Under the pieces are notes generated by a model. The model made no database searches and had not been told where the DNA came from. It worked only from the letters and a program-made list of their open reading frames with translations. Of a stretch of 64,000 bases of DNA, positions 34,833 to 47,791 are shown in pieces. Both the position numbers and the translations under genes were made by a program. How positions within the stretch are numbered: the first letter of the stretch is position 1; each line of letters begins with the position of its first letter. The stretch is from Phallus indusiatus (lineage: Eukaryota; Basidiomycota; Agaricomycetes; Phallales; Phallaceae), in assembly GCA_027605045.1 (NCBI GenBank), contig JAQFWX010000012.1:322930-386929 (forward strand), in the 5' to 3' direction.

Positions 34833-37111
34833 ATGCTACCTCTTCCAAGGCTCAGCTGTCGTCAACTGTGTTCCCAGAAACATGTCGCGTATAGGAGACT
34901 ATCAACGCGCGCGAAGGGCATACTTTCTTCCTTGAGTCTTCCGGAGACACACTCGGAAATACCGGGTATCTACGATGGAGAATGGAAAGGATCAGGAGAC
35001 ATCATTGAAAGCGTTTGTCCTTCGACACGAGAGATAATTGGGCGGGTCCGATCTGTATGTAATTGGTTTGTACATGTCATTTCCTACGATGCTTATCCTA
35101 TGTGTAATAGGGCACACCAGAAGAACTGCAAGCGACATTGTCTAAGACCCGAGAAGCTTACCGTCAATTCAGATCATTACCTGCATCATATCGTGGAGAA
35201 ATAGTACGGCAAATCAGAAACGCTATATCGTCCAAAGTATGCCTGCCGCTTCTCTGTCCAAAGGAGAAATAACCACTGACGCAATCACCTGTAACAGAGA
35301 GAAGAGCTTGGAGCCCTGGTTGCACTTGAGATGGGGAAGATACGCACTGAAGGGAAGGGAGAAGTACAAGAATTCATTGACATTGTGAGTATGTCGAGAA
35401 AAAAATGATAGCTCATATCTTTCTCACAAGAAAATTAAGTGCGATTATGCCGTTGGTTTGTCCAGAATGATGAACGGTCGACTAGTTTCTTCTGAAAGAC
35501 CCGGTCATTCTATCCTTGAAGGTTAGACAAATCTTTTGTCAGGTGGAAAGCAATTACGTATCATTAAGACCATTTTTATTATAGTACCCAATCCTCTCGG
35601 AGTAGTTGCAGTACTGTCTGCATTCAATTTCCCAGTTGCGGTCTATGGATGGTCTGTCCTTTAGTAATTTCCCAAATCTATAATTGTGTCTGAGCAAATT
35701 TTCCGATAGGAACCTTGCAATTTCTATGATTTCAGGAAATGCCACCCTTTGGAAACCTTCTCCGACGACACCACTCTGTTCAATTGCCATAACAAAGATT
35801 GTGAGTGGTGTGTTAGCGGAGAACAATTTGCCAGGGGCGATTGCGGGGTTGTTTGTCGGTGGCAAAGATGCGGGGGAGGCTATCGTGGAAAGCGAAGAGG
35901 TTGACCTCGGTAACACGGTTTATTTGTCTGTCGTTATCGTGTCTGCTTTAACTCCGGTTACATTAAGTCTCCTTTACGGGATCTGAAGCAGTAGGTAGAC
36001 AGGTTGGCAAAGTGGTGCAGAGCCGTTTTGGAAAGGTCCTTCTTGAGTTGGGTGGAAACAATGGCTAGTAATCTCTATGACAGATCAGAGGAGGTTCAAA
36101 AAGTCTCACACTTTGATCAGCTGCGGTTGTTCTTGCTGACGCCGATCTTGATTTGGCCTTGCCGGCTGTATTTTTTGGCGCAGTGGGGACTGCTGGCCAA
36201 AGATGTACGACAACTCGCAGATTGTATGTCCAACGTTCCATAGCTTCGGAATTCCTCGGACGACTCCAGGCCGCATACAAATCTGTCTTTCCCGGAGATC
36301 CTTTAGTGGACGGAACCTTATTAGGACCTCTACATACAAAGCGAGCTATTACAACTTATAATTCAGCCATCGATCACTTGCGATCCTCAGAAGCGGAAAT
36401 TCTTGTCGGAGGGAAAGTATATGAACCATCCGATATCAGAGAAAAGTATCTTTCCCAAGGATACTTCGTCCAGCCTACGATTGCTATCCCTAAATCAACG
36501 GATACTAGACAGATGATTTGGAGTAAAGAAAATTTCGCGCCTATTTTGAATGTGGCTGTGTTCGATGACGTTGAGGAAGCTATTTCATGGAACAATGCCG
36601 TGCCTCAGGGACTGTCCAGCACCTTATGGACCCGAGACGTAAGAAATATCGGGAAGTGGATCGGTCCTGCGGGTTCTGATTGTGGTATCGTCAATGTAAG
36701 TGATGCACCGAACCTTCTGGACCTTCTGTTGACACTGATGATGTATGTATTCAAGGTGAATGTCGGGACTAGCGGCGCTGAAATTGGGGCAGCCTTTGGT
36801 GGAAATAAGGTATGTCTTTCTCATCATCATGGTGTACATCAATTATTGTCTCTCTAACTACTGAGCTTCTGCGTTCCTTGATTTTAGAGTACTGGATGGT
36901 TAGTCACCTTTTATTATTCTTCTGGAGGTTTTGAGTGATGCAACATGAAATGGTTGATGTTTCATGTCTTTTTCTTCAACACAGGGGCCGAGAATCCGGG
37001 GGTGACGCTTGGAAACAGTATGTACGCTGGAGTGCATGTACCATCAACTATTCAGATGCGGCACCTCTCGCACAAGGAGTCAACTTCTCTTTACCATCGT
37101 CATCATCATGA
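34833..37111 (+). CDS. ALDH7/antiquitin-type aldehyde dehydrogenase
   Basis: NAD-dependent oxidation of a semialdehyde to the acid; animal and plant ALDH7 acts on alpha-aminoadipic and betaine-type aldehydes. From ATG 34833 the leader [17 protein letters not shown] with further Arg residues suggests mitochondrial import. Then [113 protein letters not shown] (catalytic Glu), [19 protein letters not shown] (catalytic Cys) and [14 protein letters not shown]. The last exons give [15 protein letters not shown] and PLAQGVNF. The fit is to ALDH7 throughout. About ten introns. Oddity: between LELGGNN and [15 protein letters not shown] (about 36060-36120) the frame joins only if the intron begins with GC rather than GT. 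Placed just after the isomerase homologue on the same strand. Confidence 0.9.
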
Positions 37112-38031
37112 GCGGAAGTCTTCGGAATCTCGGTGAGTAAGAAATTCACATAGAAATGGGAAATTTTACCACTTAAGCGAGATTTTCTGATGGACAGCCT
37201 TGAATTCAGTTTTTGTCATAACTCGCCGGATAATTCCCATGCCAGCACACAAACCAAGATCCCCCTGGTGAAATAAATGGTCATTCATTCGCTTAGCGTC
37301 TTACATACATCAAGATGGGGATGAGTATATGAAGATCATTTTTTCGTCCTATTGTACTTTTCTATCTTACCGACCTGCATTCATATGATGTTCTCATAAA
37401 TTCTCAATGCGACTTCTTCTCTTTTTGTACTTCTTTTTTTATCAATTTTGTCGCGAAATACGTGGAATTGCCAACTTTCAATGTCTCAGATGCCAGGGCG
37501 ACCGCATTGTTTCAACTTTCAACGGCTTTAGTTTGAAAGAACAGTTGATGAAATTCAAATAAACGTTGGTGGTCCAACGGTTTAACAAGGCAGCTGGGGC
37601 TATAAGAATTTCAAATTTGTAGTTGTCTCGCTGATCCGTTGCCGGGGTATATTATGACACTGATAGCACAAACACAAGGCATGATTGAAATTTTCGGACT
37701 TTGTATCAAGCTAGCGTGGACGCGCCGTCACATAACAAGCTGCGTCGCGCCGATAGAGGATTAAAACTCTAACTTGATTTTTATTTGATGAACAAATGCC
37801 AGTTCATTCAGGTCTAAGAAAAATGTGTACAATCTATATAAGAAATTGATACAGTCGGTTATAGAAAATTTGTGGCTAATAGTATGCTATAGAAGGGATA
37901 AAAAGAGGAATGTTAAATAAATGTGCGCTTTCGAAGCGTTTCCAACAACTTCTTATTAAGTGCGTCCTTTGATGATAATATGTTGTAGAAGGAGGCTCAA
38001 GTTCATTGGGGGCTATCGAGGGGTCGTTTAC
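37112..38031. other. intergenic region between convergent genes
   Basis: About 920 bp between the aldehyde dehydrogenase stop and the stop of the minus-strand zinc-finger gene. Nothing recognisable in it. Confidence 0.5.
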
Positions 38032-38982
38032 TTATCCCCTTTTCTGGCAACGATGACAGATCATTCCACCAAATCCTTTGAGTTTCCGACCTGGGAGACC
38101 GCTAAGGTGAAGATAATTTTTAATTCAGAAACAAGGTTAGTTGATACCTAGAAAGTATTCTTTGATGCTTACCAGGAACTACACGGTTTTTGATCTTCGA
38201 GATGCCTGTCAGCCTCGACCTGACGCCCAAACTGAGACCCGCTGAAAAATGATTATGCGTGAACAACGAGTCTTGGATTGTTTGTGTAAACAATTACATA
38301 CCACGAACAACCCCATGGTTTTCTGAAATTGATCTTATGTTGCATTGTAAGATGTTCTTTGACTTGGGTTTTAGTGTAGATCCACGGCTGCATACAGCCC
38401 GGTAGCTGGCAGTAAAAGTTTGGACGTTCTCGGCCAGGTGGTAAATTGAGCGATCTCCTATCCATTTCACTCATTTTGTGTACTTTCTCCCGTATGATAT
38501 CCTCCATCTCATTTTCATTACGGTGAATCGTATGAGTTTCAGCTGGTCTGACAGCAGAGTTTCTCAGCCTTTGCGTCGAGGATGGGGGATAGGTGTCTGC
38601 TCTGGTTGGTGTTGGGGCTGAATAGTCTCTGAGTTAGCGTTCGACAATGCAATATTTAAGAAAACGATCTCACATAATGGTGAAGTAAACTCAGAAGCGT
38701 AACTAGCGTACAAAGACTCTTCGGGCACTTCAGAGGGCATCGTTGAGTATAAAAAGTACCGAGCGATTTGAACCAATTGTTGGACTTACATGAACAGATG
38801 CTGTCCAAGGAATCTGGAGAATCCGACGTCGGATAGTCCAGAGTAGAGTAGTCATTGTTGTTATTGTAGTAAGCAGTCGCAGATCCTTGGGAGAGCGGGT
38901 ATAGGGTAGATGAAGATTGATAGCTTTGAGGGAAGTTACTGTTCGCGTAACTGTGGTGAGTGTATGGAAAGTTGTATGACAT
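38032..38982 (-). CDS. Cys/His zinc-finger protein, probable transcription factor (copy 1)
   Basis: From ATG 38982 the exons read MSYNFPYTHHSYANSNFPQS and a Tyr/Ser/Asn-rich N terminus (DSPDSLDSIC), then LPEESLYASYASEFTSPL, a linker with EMEDIIREKVHKMSEMDRR, then the finger region. This has CQLPGC with EHLTMQH (a C2H2-like unit), WGCSCGSQFGRQVEADRH, CSSCG, and ICHRC just before the stop at 38032. Four introns; one splits the codon after GCS and the next splits the codon after CSS. The low-complexity N terminus is typical of an activation domain. The same finger layout and the same two intron positions occur in the plus-strand gene at 47792-48872, so the two are paralogues. DNA binding is inferred from the finger pattern; targets are unknown. 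It ends 0.9 kb from the aldehyde dehydrogenase. Confidence 0.8.
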
Positions 38983-41900
38983 TGTAAGTGACAAATGGCC
39001 AATGCTGCCTGTAGGAACAAGTACCACGGAAGGTGAACGGTTGGTGTTACGCCACTGTGGTGAGAGAAGTATTTGGGAGATGGGTTGAGCATGTGTCGAT
39101 AAATAAGGTATTATATACATAACTGGAGACAGGAAAACTTTATTCTGAGTGATAAAAGTTGCGAGTCGATGATGAGTCCATCAATCAATAACCTGAAATA
39201 GTGAAGTATCTTGAGATTGTGTTCAAAGTGAACCAAAGCAATTGTACCGCCTCCGGCAGTGCTTCCTCTGAGCGCCGGGATATAGTGGCCGCTTTAGACG
39301 CCAATTACTAAAATTGGAATGATCGCGGTGCTTTTGCGGAAAGTTCCGCCCTTCTTGTCTTCTCAATTTGAGATCCGGAAATTGAATGGCCCGTTGAATT
39401 GGAGGTGATAATCCGGATACATGTGAAGGATCGAGTATTAATGAGCAATGAGAAAACCTCATGCGGTTAGCCACCAGAAGCGTGCATTTTAAGAGACAAT
39501 TTCCAATACACATGTAAATGAAATCAAGCCTGGAGCTTAATATACGCTCAAAGGCTGGGTAAACTGTTTCTCAAAGAGATGAAACCTTAATATTGTGACT
39601 GCCTTCAAACATTCCATTCGCTATGCGGCAGAAATGTGGAAAAAGTGCTGCAAGCATTAAGGCGCAATAAAATACTCGCTATCGATAAATCACATGAAGA
39701 TCAAGATCAAGATCGATTTCTCGCTGTATGTGACTAAACAAGGTCATTTGTTTAAACAGCGTATTTGAAATGCTGCGATCCTCCCAGCCCACAAGTCTGA
39801 AAATGGAGGATAGCCCAGAGCGGTAAAGGTTGGATATGGTTCTAGATAAGGGATGATCTTCAAGCCAAAGCTCCTCTTTACCGGTGTTATATTGATGACA
39901 TCTGTAGAACAAGCCCTTGTGTTCAAAGTGTCCTCTTTAAGAAGAAAGGAAAAATCGCCGGTGGAGATACGAATCTCGCCGAGATTTGAACAGAACATGT
40001 ATAATCATGACCCGTGCTTTCACGATAATACGAAGACACTCTTTGATTATTTATTATGGACGAGCGGAGTGAGAGTCTTCTCAAAATCGCGCAGCCGAAT
40101 TGTCCTTCCTTATTGGATGAGGGCCGTCCACGAGGAAAAGAACTTAAGCCAATTGCACTAAGAATGTGAAATTCGGCTTCATATTTAGCATGGGAAAGTG
40201 AAATACCCCTAGCTTCGCGTCATGATGAAGTCTAGTATATTGCTTCCAACCATGAAACAGAGTCTTCTATATGAAATATCTTGTGCTTCCCAAGTGGCTT
40301 CGTGAGAAGATATCACAAAACAGCCGAATAGAACCCTTACCGACTCAAGATGATTCGAGATTGTAGCGCTGTGGGTTGAATTTGGTATAATCTTCAAACA
40401 GTTTTGGGGTGTGTTGTCCCCCTTAATTTCCACGTTTGTCTCTGGATCTGACCCTTTTTACGAAAAGTATTGGAATTCAATGACTTCCGGTCCGCAGCAC
40501 ATGTCATGCAAGTATCATGTTCCTCGGGAAGCGCTTCTAACCACAGCAGGAAATCGATGAAAATCTTACTTCACATGTGTTTGCGACCTTTTCTCAAAAC
40601 TTTAGGGTTCACATTATCGCCGGATTAAAACGTCATGACTTGTGGATGTGTAAATTCATTATACCACACTATTGACAACTGCATAAACTTCGATGACGAC
40701 TTTTTTGTGACTTTGGAACCAAGCTTATCGCCACAACAATATGAGAGATTATATACAGTATGATAGATTAATGAACCATATCGTTTTATAGCACCTGCAA
40801 ACCCCGAGGCCGGTATACATAGCTATTATGTACCCTATTAAAACACGTTGTCTGCGCGTGGAACCCTGTCTTTCAAATCGTTCGCTCTAAAATACGCTTA
40901 GTACAGGAGTAAAACCCCAATCTCGATAGTACAAGAAACACCAAGATTGCGTAAGCCGGATCTGAATTCCTTGGTTATAATATGTAATTGTAGTCGGATA
41001 TGGCTTGATCTGCCAACATGATGAACACTTCTAGCTCTTAGGAGAATAGTGATAGTGCTATCACGTATTTTTGTTTTGTGAAAAGGAGGCAGACTTATTT
41101 GCTTTTACATTTGCCATATTTCTATTAAATCCAATCAAGTCTTGAGTTCCAGTCTTAATGTGAATTGCTGCTTGGTTCATAACCCTCGCCGCAAGCGCGG
41201 GTCCGAGGTCGTTCGACTGCTTTGGTAGAGGTATGAACGAGACACGACATGGTAGCAATACACGGGCAGGATAGTCCGTGTTAGTGGAGATACCGTGAAA
41301 GAAAAATAAGGGATGGCTGATAAGGAATTTCACGAAACTAATCACTACAAATCGCAAAATCCATCCGTACCGCCGAAAAAAGCCTGAGAGCATGCCGAAG
41401 AGATGATTGTTTAAGCTCCTTTGCAGTTGAACGTTCCCAGTTTAAAGCACTGCTTACCGGTTGAGATTCAAGATCCACGGAGATCCCGTAGAAGAAGGTG
41501 AGCACCAGATTATCTCTGCGTTACCCATCATGGTGTCGAGATACCAAGTGGGTTCCTATTATCATCAGGTTTCTAGTTGGAAAGATCCAGAGATCAAAAT
41601 ATTTACCAGTACGTGTGAAGGTTCTAGTGATGCCTATTGTCGTTCCCTTTGTCGGACATGCAGATGTTTTGCGTCACCGATCGGAAAGAGGACCTCGTAG
41701 AACAAGGGTTGTAGATCTGACTGTCATGACGCTAAGATACAAACATGTACGCATCAAAAGATGAATATATGACTTACACTAGCACAAGAAAGCGAGCAAA
41801 AAGAGCTGCGGCATTTGGTTAGTAGTGGTATGGTCGTCTCGGTGACAGGTAAAGACCGTTGCGATGATCGCGATCCCCCAACTGACAACTCGAACTACAT

Positions 41901-43475
41901 CGCAATGTAGTCCTGAAAACCATCACAGATTGGATTAAATCTGCCACTATTATTGATTTCATTATTTGGATACTTCTCCAGGATGGGAGAGTTCCATATT
42001 CCTCATTGCGTGAAAGTGACTCAGAGCAATGCCTTGCAAACGTTCAGTTCGGCGCCTAATATTACATAATCTTCAGGAGAAACACATTATGTAACTCCGA
42101 CGCTTAGTAATTCATCCAAACAAGTTCAAATAAGATTGCAAAGACCGTCATCGCAGTCAAATCGCGACTTGATCACCTTGTGAAGTTTTGGAGAGATCTA
42201 ACACATTTCAGGTTGGGTCAGTTCGAGTCATTTGGATTCAGGGTCATTGAAATTATCCCAATCAGGTTTGATTCACATTATTTTTACCCTGACATCCAGC
42301 GCATCGCTCACTGGCAGCCGAACAGATATGATTTTTTTCTTGAAACGTTGCTTTAATCAAAGAAGGTGCATGAAAAGTTTAACAAAAAGAGTAACCGGGT
42401 GACAGGTAGGGAATGAACCTCAGAAATTTTTCGTGATTGAATTCAAAGAAGTATTCCGTAAATTGAACACGCGGCGAGTTTATTTTCCGGAGTTGCAAAG
42501 AGTGTAGACTAACTACAAAGAATAAGTATGCTTCTTCCCCCAGTAGTGGCTCCTCGACACTCGTGAAGTTGTGCCTCGGCCTGTAATCGTAAAATTGACC
42601 TCCCATCGACGCCCACTGCATCGCTCAGGAAGAATGGCTTTTCCTGATATCGATGGTATTTTGATAAGAATCCTCGAGTTCACCTGTGCGTTGACATACC
42701 TGACGTTTTAACTTCGCCCCCAATATGAGCGCTGACATGTGCATGTGCTGATGGGTGGTGAAATGGAGCTAAATGGAGCTGCATCTGAGCCGTGGTGGGG
42801 CTTCTGTGATGTAACGAGGGAAAATCGACATACATAGCCCAGAGCTGACAGTTGACTGATACTTTATTGCTCAGGATACTGTGGCTGTTACATAGGATTT
42901 CACAACAGCCCACAACTTCGCACCAGCCTCAATATTTGTCTTGTCCTAATTTGCAATCGCAATTGCATTTTGATCCATGACTTGACCATGACTCAGATCA
43001 CTCATCTAACGAGAGTCATGAAAACAACGCCCATCAATTGCATCGACTTCTTGAGCGTGCCCGGCTTTTAAAAAGGTATTAGTAAACCGATTGCCCGTTG
43101 TTTGTTTAGTGAAGATCTTCAAATGGCTTTGTGGCTTTTTTACTGGATCCAGAGTTAATCCGTCGCACAGCCTCAGGCTGCCACTCGTCATGTGCTGCGC
43201 CTGCCTGAGAAGAAACGTGTTATACGCATGGATAGGTACGTTTGGTGACAGATGCCGGTGACATCGTGAGTCATCTCTCGCAATTTTTATTTATTTGGGT
43301 TAGGGTTGCTCAAATGCTGTTTCCTTGCTTCGCTCCCGGAGCATTAATAGGATGACATTTCGAATACATGTTTATAATCACATTCCATATTCCAAATATA
43401 CAGATATGACTATCTTACACAGCGACGTTAATAAAGCTCAGAAGCCCAAACTTGCATATGAAGTATCAACATGAT
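38983..43475. other. 4.5-kb gene-poor region
   Basis: Long stretch without a supported gene. Frames of 75-110 codons on both strands (for example minus 39223-39513, plus 39853-40161, minus 41061-41393) have no recognisable content and no joinable exons I could find. No terminal inverted repeats, LTR pair or transposase motif was seen. It may hold decayed sequence or an unrecognised gene. Confidence 0.45.
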
Positions 43476-45826
43476 CTAAATTTGTTGCACAAAGATTTTT
43501 GCAAAATATTTCCTGACTCCTTCAGCGTTCGATACAATGGCTCCAATGAACGAATCGGGTCTGACTATAACGATTGTGACCGTTTCTTTGTTAAGGATTC
43601 TATAACTTGTGGCAGCGTGGTTCTCCTTGTCCTGGACAATGCGAATATCGGAGCTCGCAGTGAAGTCGACATTGAGTTTGTTCACGTCATCACCTCCACC
43701 AATAGGGTCGCAGATGACTAATATTTGTATTAAACCAGCGGGACGAGTCCGTATCGCATCAAGAATAGCTGAGACCGATGCTGCCGCCAATGTGTTAGCG
43801 AAAATTAGCACAGTATGCATATCGGTTCTGAAAACGTCGAGAAGACAAGTTGTCTCTTTTTTGTGAATGTCGTACAAAGCGGGAGCATCCGGCGCTCTGT
43901 CGCCAGCGCAGAGAGTATCGCGGCCTTCATATCCAGAATACGCATGAGCTCTGACATCTTCAGCATCCCATTCTTCCGTATTTGCGCGTTCTTCAAGTAC
44001 GATGGAGCTAAACCTGTAATTTACACCGTACAATTCCAAGGCATCGTTACGCCATTTCATAAACTGACTTCTGTCGTTAGCAATCGCTGGTACAGATTTG
44101 ACGGCGTCAGCTTCATTAGTCTGTTCTTTTTCTTTTGAAACAAGGTGGGTGTAAAGTTTGGTGGTTGCGTAGAGCATTTGAGTTATCACTGGCAAACGCT
44201 CTTCGTTGTATGTATCCAAAAGTGATGGCGGTGCGTGCGACTTCAAAACGAGAGCTAGTTTCCAAGAGAGATTTGACTAATAGCCGATTTGAGTTAGAGA
44301 GTTAGAGATATCAGGCACGAGGAAATAGGTTCTAACCGCATCTTGGACGCTACAGTTTATACCTTGACCTCCAGTTGGTGAATGGACATGAGCTGCATCT
44401 GAGAGCAGTTCAGCATAGTTCTCCGAATATGAAAAAAAAACCAAACCTCCGACAATAAATACTCTTCCGTTCTGAAACTTGTTCACAATTCTCATATTCG
44501 GTCTGAGAAATACATGAGACTGAGCCGCCAGACCACGCAAAAAAGCTTTCTTTTTACTTATAGTAATTAATCCAACTCCACTTTCCAAATCGTAAGTCTG
44601 TCCTGCCTGTTTCTTTCTGTATAAACTCCATGGCTTTTTCCGGACTGGCTTGTTCTACTGGGTCAAAGCTTTGCCCAACTATGGCGATGTGAAAGATGTT
44701 CCCGGTTTTCGTAGTTGGTCGCATCATTACGCTGGTTTGTTTTTTTTGGTGACCTCGGCTGAAAAAGGGAGGAGAAAAGGACAACGTACGAAAAGCGCTC
44801 CGGTTGCGCCCAAACGTGCCAAAACTAATAATGAGTCAAAAAGAAGAAGAAGAAGAATTCAAGAAAAAGTGGATGATTTACCTCGTTACTCAGGCCGTCA
44901 ATTTCTACATCAGCCCAAACTTGACCATCGGCATCTCGCGTTTCGCCTTGAAAGGTTAACCCCATCAGCTTTCGGCTGGTTCCTGATAAATTTTCAAAGT
45001 TAAATTTAGGAAACTTCTGCATTACGAGATTTTGTTTATAGTTTTCTACCTTTTGCGCCGTCGGCTCCAATGATATATCGCGCCGATACATTCTCGCTTT
45101 CCTCGGTTAGTTCACCATTTTTACACGTGGTGACCGTAGCAATAACGACATCATCGCCCTCCTTTTGTTCGATCGCGGTTAAGGCTTTGCTCAACTCGAC
45201 AGATATACCATATTCGGCAAGTTTGTCTCGTATTATTTCTTCCAAAATAGACTGATGAAGACACAGTCCGTTAGGCTGTGTCATGAATGAGATGTTGATG
45301 TAATTTCTCAGATGTGGCGTGCTTTGAATAAATGGAGCCAACTCACATAAGGACGATCGGGCCAAGGTTGTCTTCTTGGATATAAATCCCATTGTTTGAC
45401 AGGTTCTGTTCCACCAGGAAGTTTGTAAGCCTGTAGAGTGGGAATACCCATGGCGTGTTCCTCAACTTGCTTCTGTATACCAAGCAGTCGGAAAGTCTCA
45501 AAGGTACGCGGCTTAATTGAATAAAATAAGAAGGAGTTTTCGCGAGTGCCATATAAGTATAGTCAGAATGACTCGGAAGAAGCATTAATGAATAACATGG
45601 CGTTGGGTTTACCTGCAAACCGAACCCCCGCGCACCAATTCGATATGAATCTGCGCGATCAATGATCCGTACTTTGATTCCACTTTGGGCCAACCCCAAT
45701 GCTGCGACTAGACCCGACGGACCTGCGCCAGCCTATTAGATGATAAGATATAAGTAAGGAACTCTTCTGAGAGAACTGAATATGAAAATATACAATAAGG
45801 ACCGGTGGAACCTCCGAGTTTGTCAT
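43476..45826 (-). CDS. phenol-hydroxylase-type FAD monooxygenase
   Basis: Flavin-dependent hydroxylation of an aromatic ring, usually of a phenol, with NAD(P)H. From ATG 45826 a short first exon (MTNSEVPPVLI) joins AGAGPSGLVAALGLAQSGIK (FAD Rossmann loop) and IIDRADSYRIGARGFGLQ. Then PRTFETFRLLGIQKQVEE, LPGGTEPVKQWDLYPRRQPW, NGLCLHQSILEEIIRDKL, ARYIIGADGAKG (the DG motif) and RDADGQVWADVEIDGL. After further short exons come PNMRIVNKFQNGRVFIVG, DAAHVHSPTGGQGINCSVQD (FAD ribityl/diphosphate site) and NLSWKLALVLKSHAPPSLLD. The last exon carries the thioredoxin-like C-terminal domain (LCAGDRAPDAPALYDIHKKE) and ends at 43476. About nine introns; near 590 residues; intact. The natural substrate is unknown. 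It sits between two paralogous zinc-finger genes. Confidence 0.91.
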
Positions 45827-47791
45827 AATGAATGAGAACTTGAAACTTTCTAATTCAGAGCAAGTGGTGAATTGAAATGATATGGATGATTTTGATTGAT
45901 ATAAAATGACGAGTTGAGGCTGGAGTCTGTCTGTGTTGGATGTAGGCAAAGTCTCAAACAGGTTCGGTGGCGGCTGGCCGTGGCGCAGGCGAATTGCGCA
46001 GGCTCGGGAGCGCCTCGGCTGGCGCGGACTACGGTGAGCGGGATCAAAGCATCGATCGCTTAAACGGAAAAACTTTCATTATGATAGAAAAGAATCATCT
46101 TTAAGACTGCCTTTCTACTTACCAAGAACAAAAAACAACAAAGAGAAGTTAAGTTGACAGCGCCGAAAGATCTGCTATCACCTGTAAAAAACGTTGACAT
46201 CATCAGTGTATATTAAGACCTGTCTTGATTGACGCAGACACGTGGAGGATGTGCACCGCGGTAAGGGGTAGAACTCCAGTGACCGCGCAGAATTTTCTGA
46301 ATTTCATATCGTAAGAACAAGCTTATGGAAGGGATTTCCATGGATTCCAAAGGAAGGTTATGTAATGAACCAAAATCATTAAAATGACAGATTTAATGCC
46401 AGAATCAGTGTTGATAAGTGTTGCTCCAACGTAACTCTAGCAGTGCGGCTGGATTCAGTGATGATTAGTTTTTGGGCTATGCCACCATGTTATGATTCTA
46501 GTCACTTACGATCAGCCGGACGAGAAAATTCCGACTAGTAAAACTTCTTAACAATGTGATTCATGATGGATGAGATATGAATGTGAGGACTCTTACGATG
46601 TGCAATATCAATGGACCAATGAACCAGGTGAACCGACTGGTTGAGCGCTTTCCGGCTCGCTGCTTCGTATAATAGATACCTAGTAAGAACATAAGGGCTA
46701 ACTGCTGTGTCATTCAATCCAAACGGGTGACGCAAATACATGTTAAAATATAGTCTAGAGATTCGAGAGAAAAAATTGCTAGCAAACGTGTGTAAAAAGC
46801 CTGAGCTTTAAGCGAACTGAATATGAGGCGGAGTTATAACTTTACCAAAACTCTATCTAAGACTATGTACATCCTCCAAAATCTTTCAATTGGGAAGAAC
46901 GGGTCTCGAGTCTAGAGCGTCCCGGTGCCGGCAAAAGAGTAAGTATATAACGCCCGTCCACAAACGCTTAAAGTATCTTTTTCCCAAGAACGGTTCGGTC
47001 TCGATACGTTATATTGCAGTGCAAATCACATCGATGATTCAACTTGCACAGCATAATTTATATTTTTTTCCCCAGAACGTATTTGGAAAGGCTAAACGGA
47101 TCGAAAGCGCGTTTTAATTACATAAAGCGACAAGCTTCCTCGCGATTGGAATCCGACGTGGGGGTGCCAGCCAGAGGCACCAGTGACCAGCTATGTACGT
47201 ACCAAAAAGCACTGTTTCTCTCTAACAATAATTGGTTTGGCAGTTGGTTGATTGTGGTGAGTACCTGGAACTGGCAGTTATTATCTCGTTGATGTTGATT
47301 TGGTTATCGGCTAATCCTGTAGGGGAATCCAATAGGAAGGATGGCGGGAACAATGATGAGTCGTATCTCAGTTCACCGAGTACGCGCCAAAACCTTAAAA
47401 CGACAAGGCTGTTATTGACCCTTACGGACCTTGTGGGTATTATTTATGTTTATTTTCGGGTTTTTGATGAAATGATTTTATATGGTATTTACTGCCGCTC
47501 AAAGTATTTATTCCCATAATGAATTTCAAGAATTTTACCCCTTTTGGAAAAATTTGGGTTTCTGTGAATGATTTTCCTCGCGTGAAGATCAGCTGGGAGA
47601 GCATGAAGCCAGTTCAATCTGACGGTTTGGCCTCATATGAAATAGTTGCATCGCCTTCACCCCTTCGACAAAGTTCCCCTTACCGGACATATATATTGCC
47701 TTGTGGCATTCTTCTGTTCTGTTCCCTCAGCCATACACTATCCGCGTCTTATCCGCGTCTTTTCCTAACTTCGTTCCTGCTTTCAGCGATC
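45827..47791. other. divergent intergenic region
   Basis: About 2 kb between the monooxygenase start and the second zinc-finger gene start. It contains a GC-rich patch near 45965-46045 in otherwise AT-rich sequence. No gene is supported; the 105-codon frame at 47519-47836 overlaps the start of the zinc-finger gene in another frame. Confidence 0.5.

Noticed and set aside
42180..42245. tRNA-like GTTCGAGTC box
   Set aside because: No matching A box, acceptor stem or anticodon arm could be drawn around it.
38983..43475. Retrotransposon remnant
   Set aside because: No LTR pair, integrase, reverse-transcriptase or RNase H motif could be read in any frame.
44650..45003. 117-codon plus frame within the monooxygenase
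   Set aside because: Antisense shadow of monooxygenase exons and an intron; basic, repetitive content.
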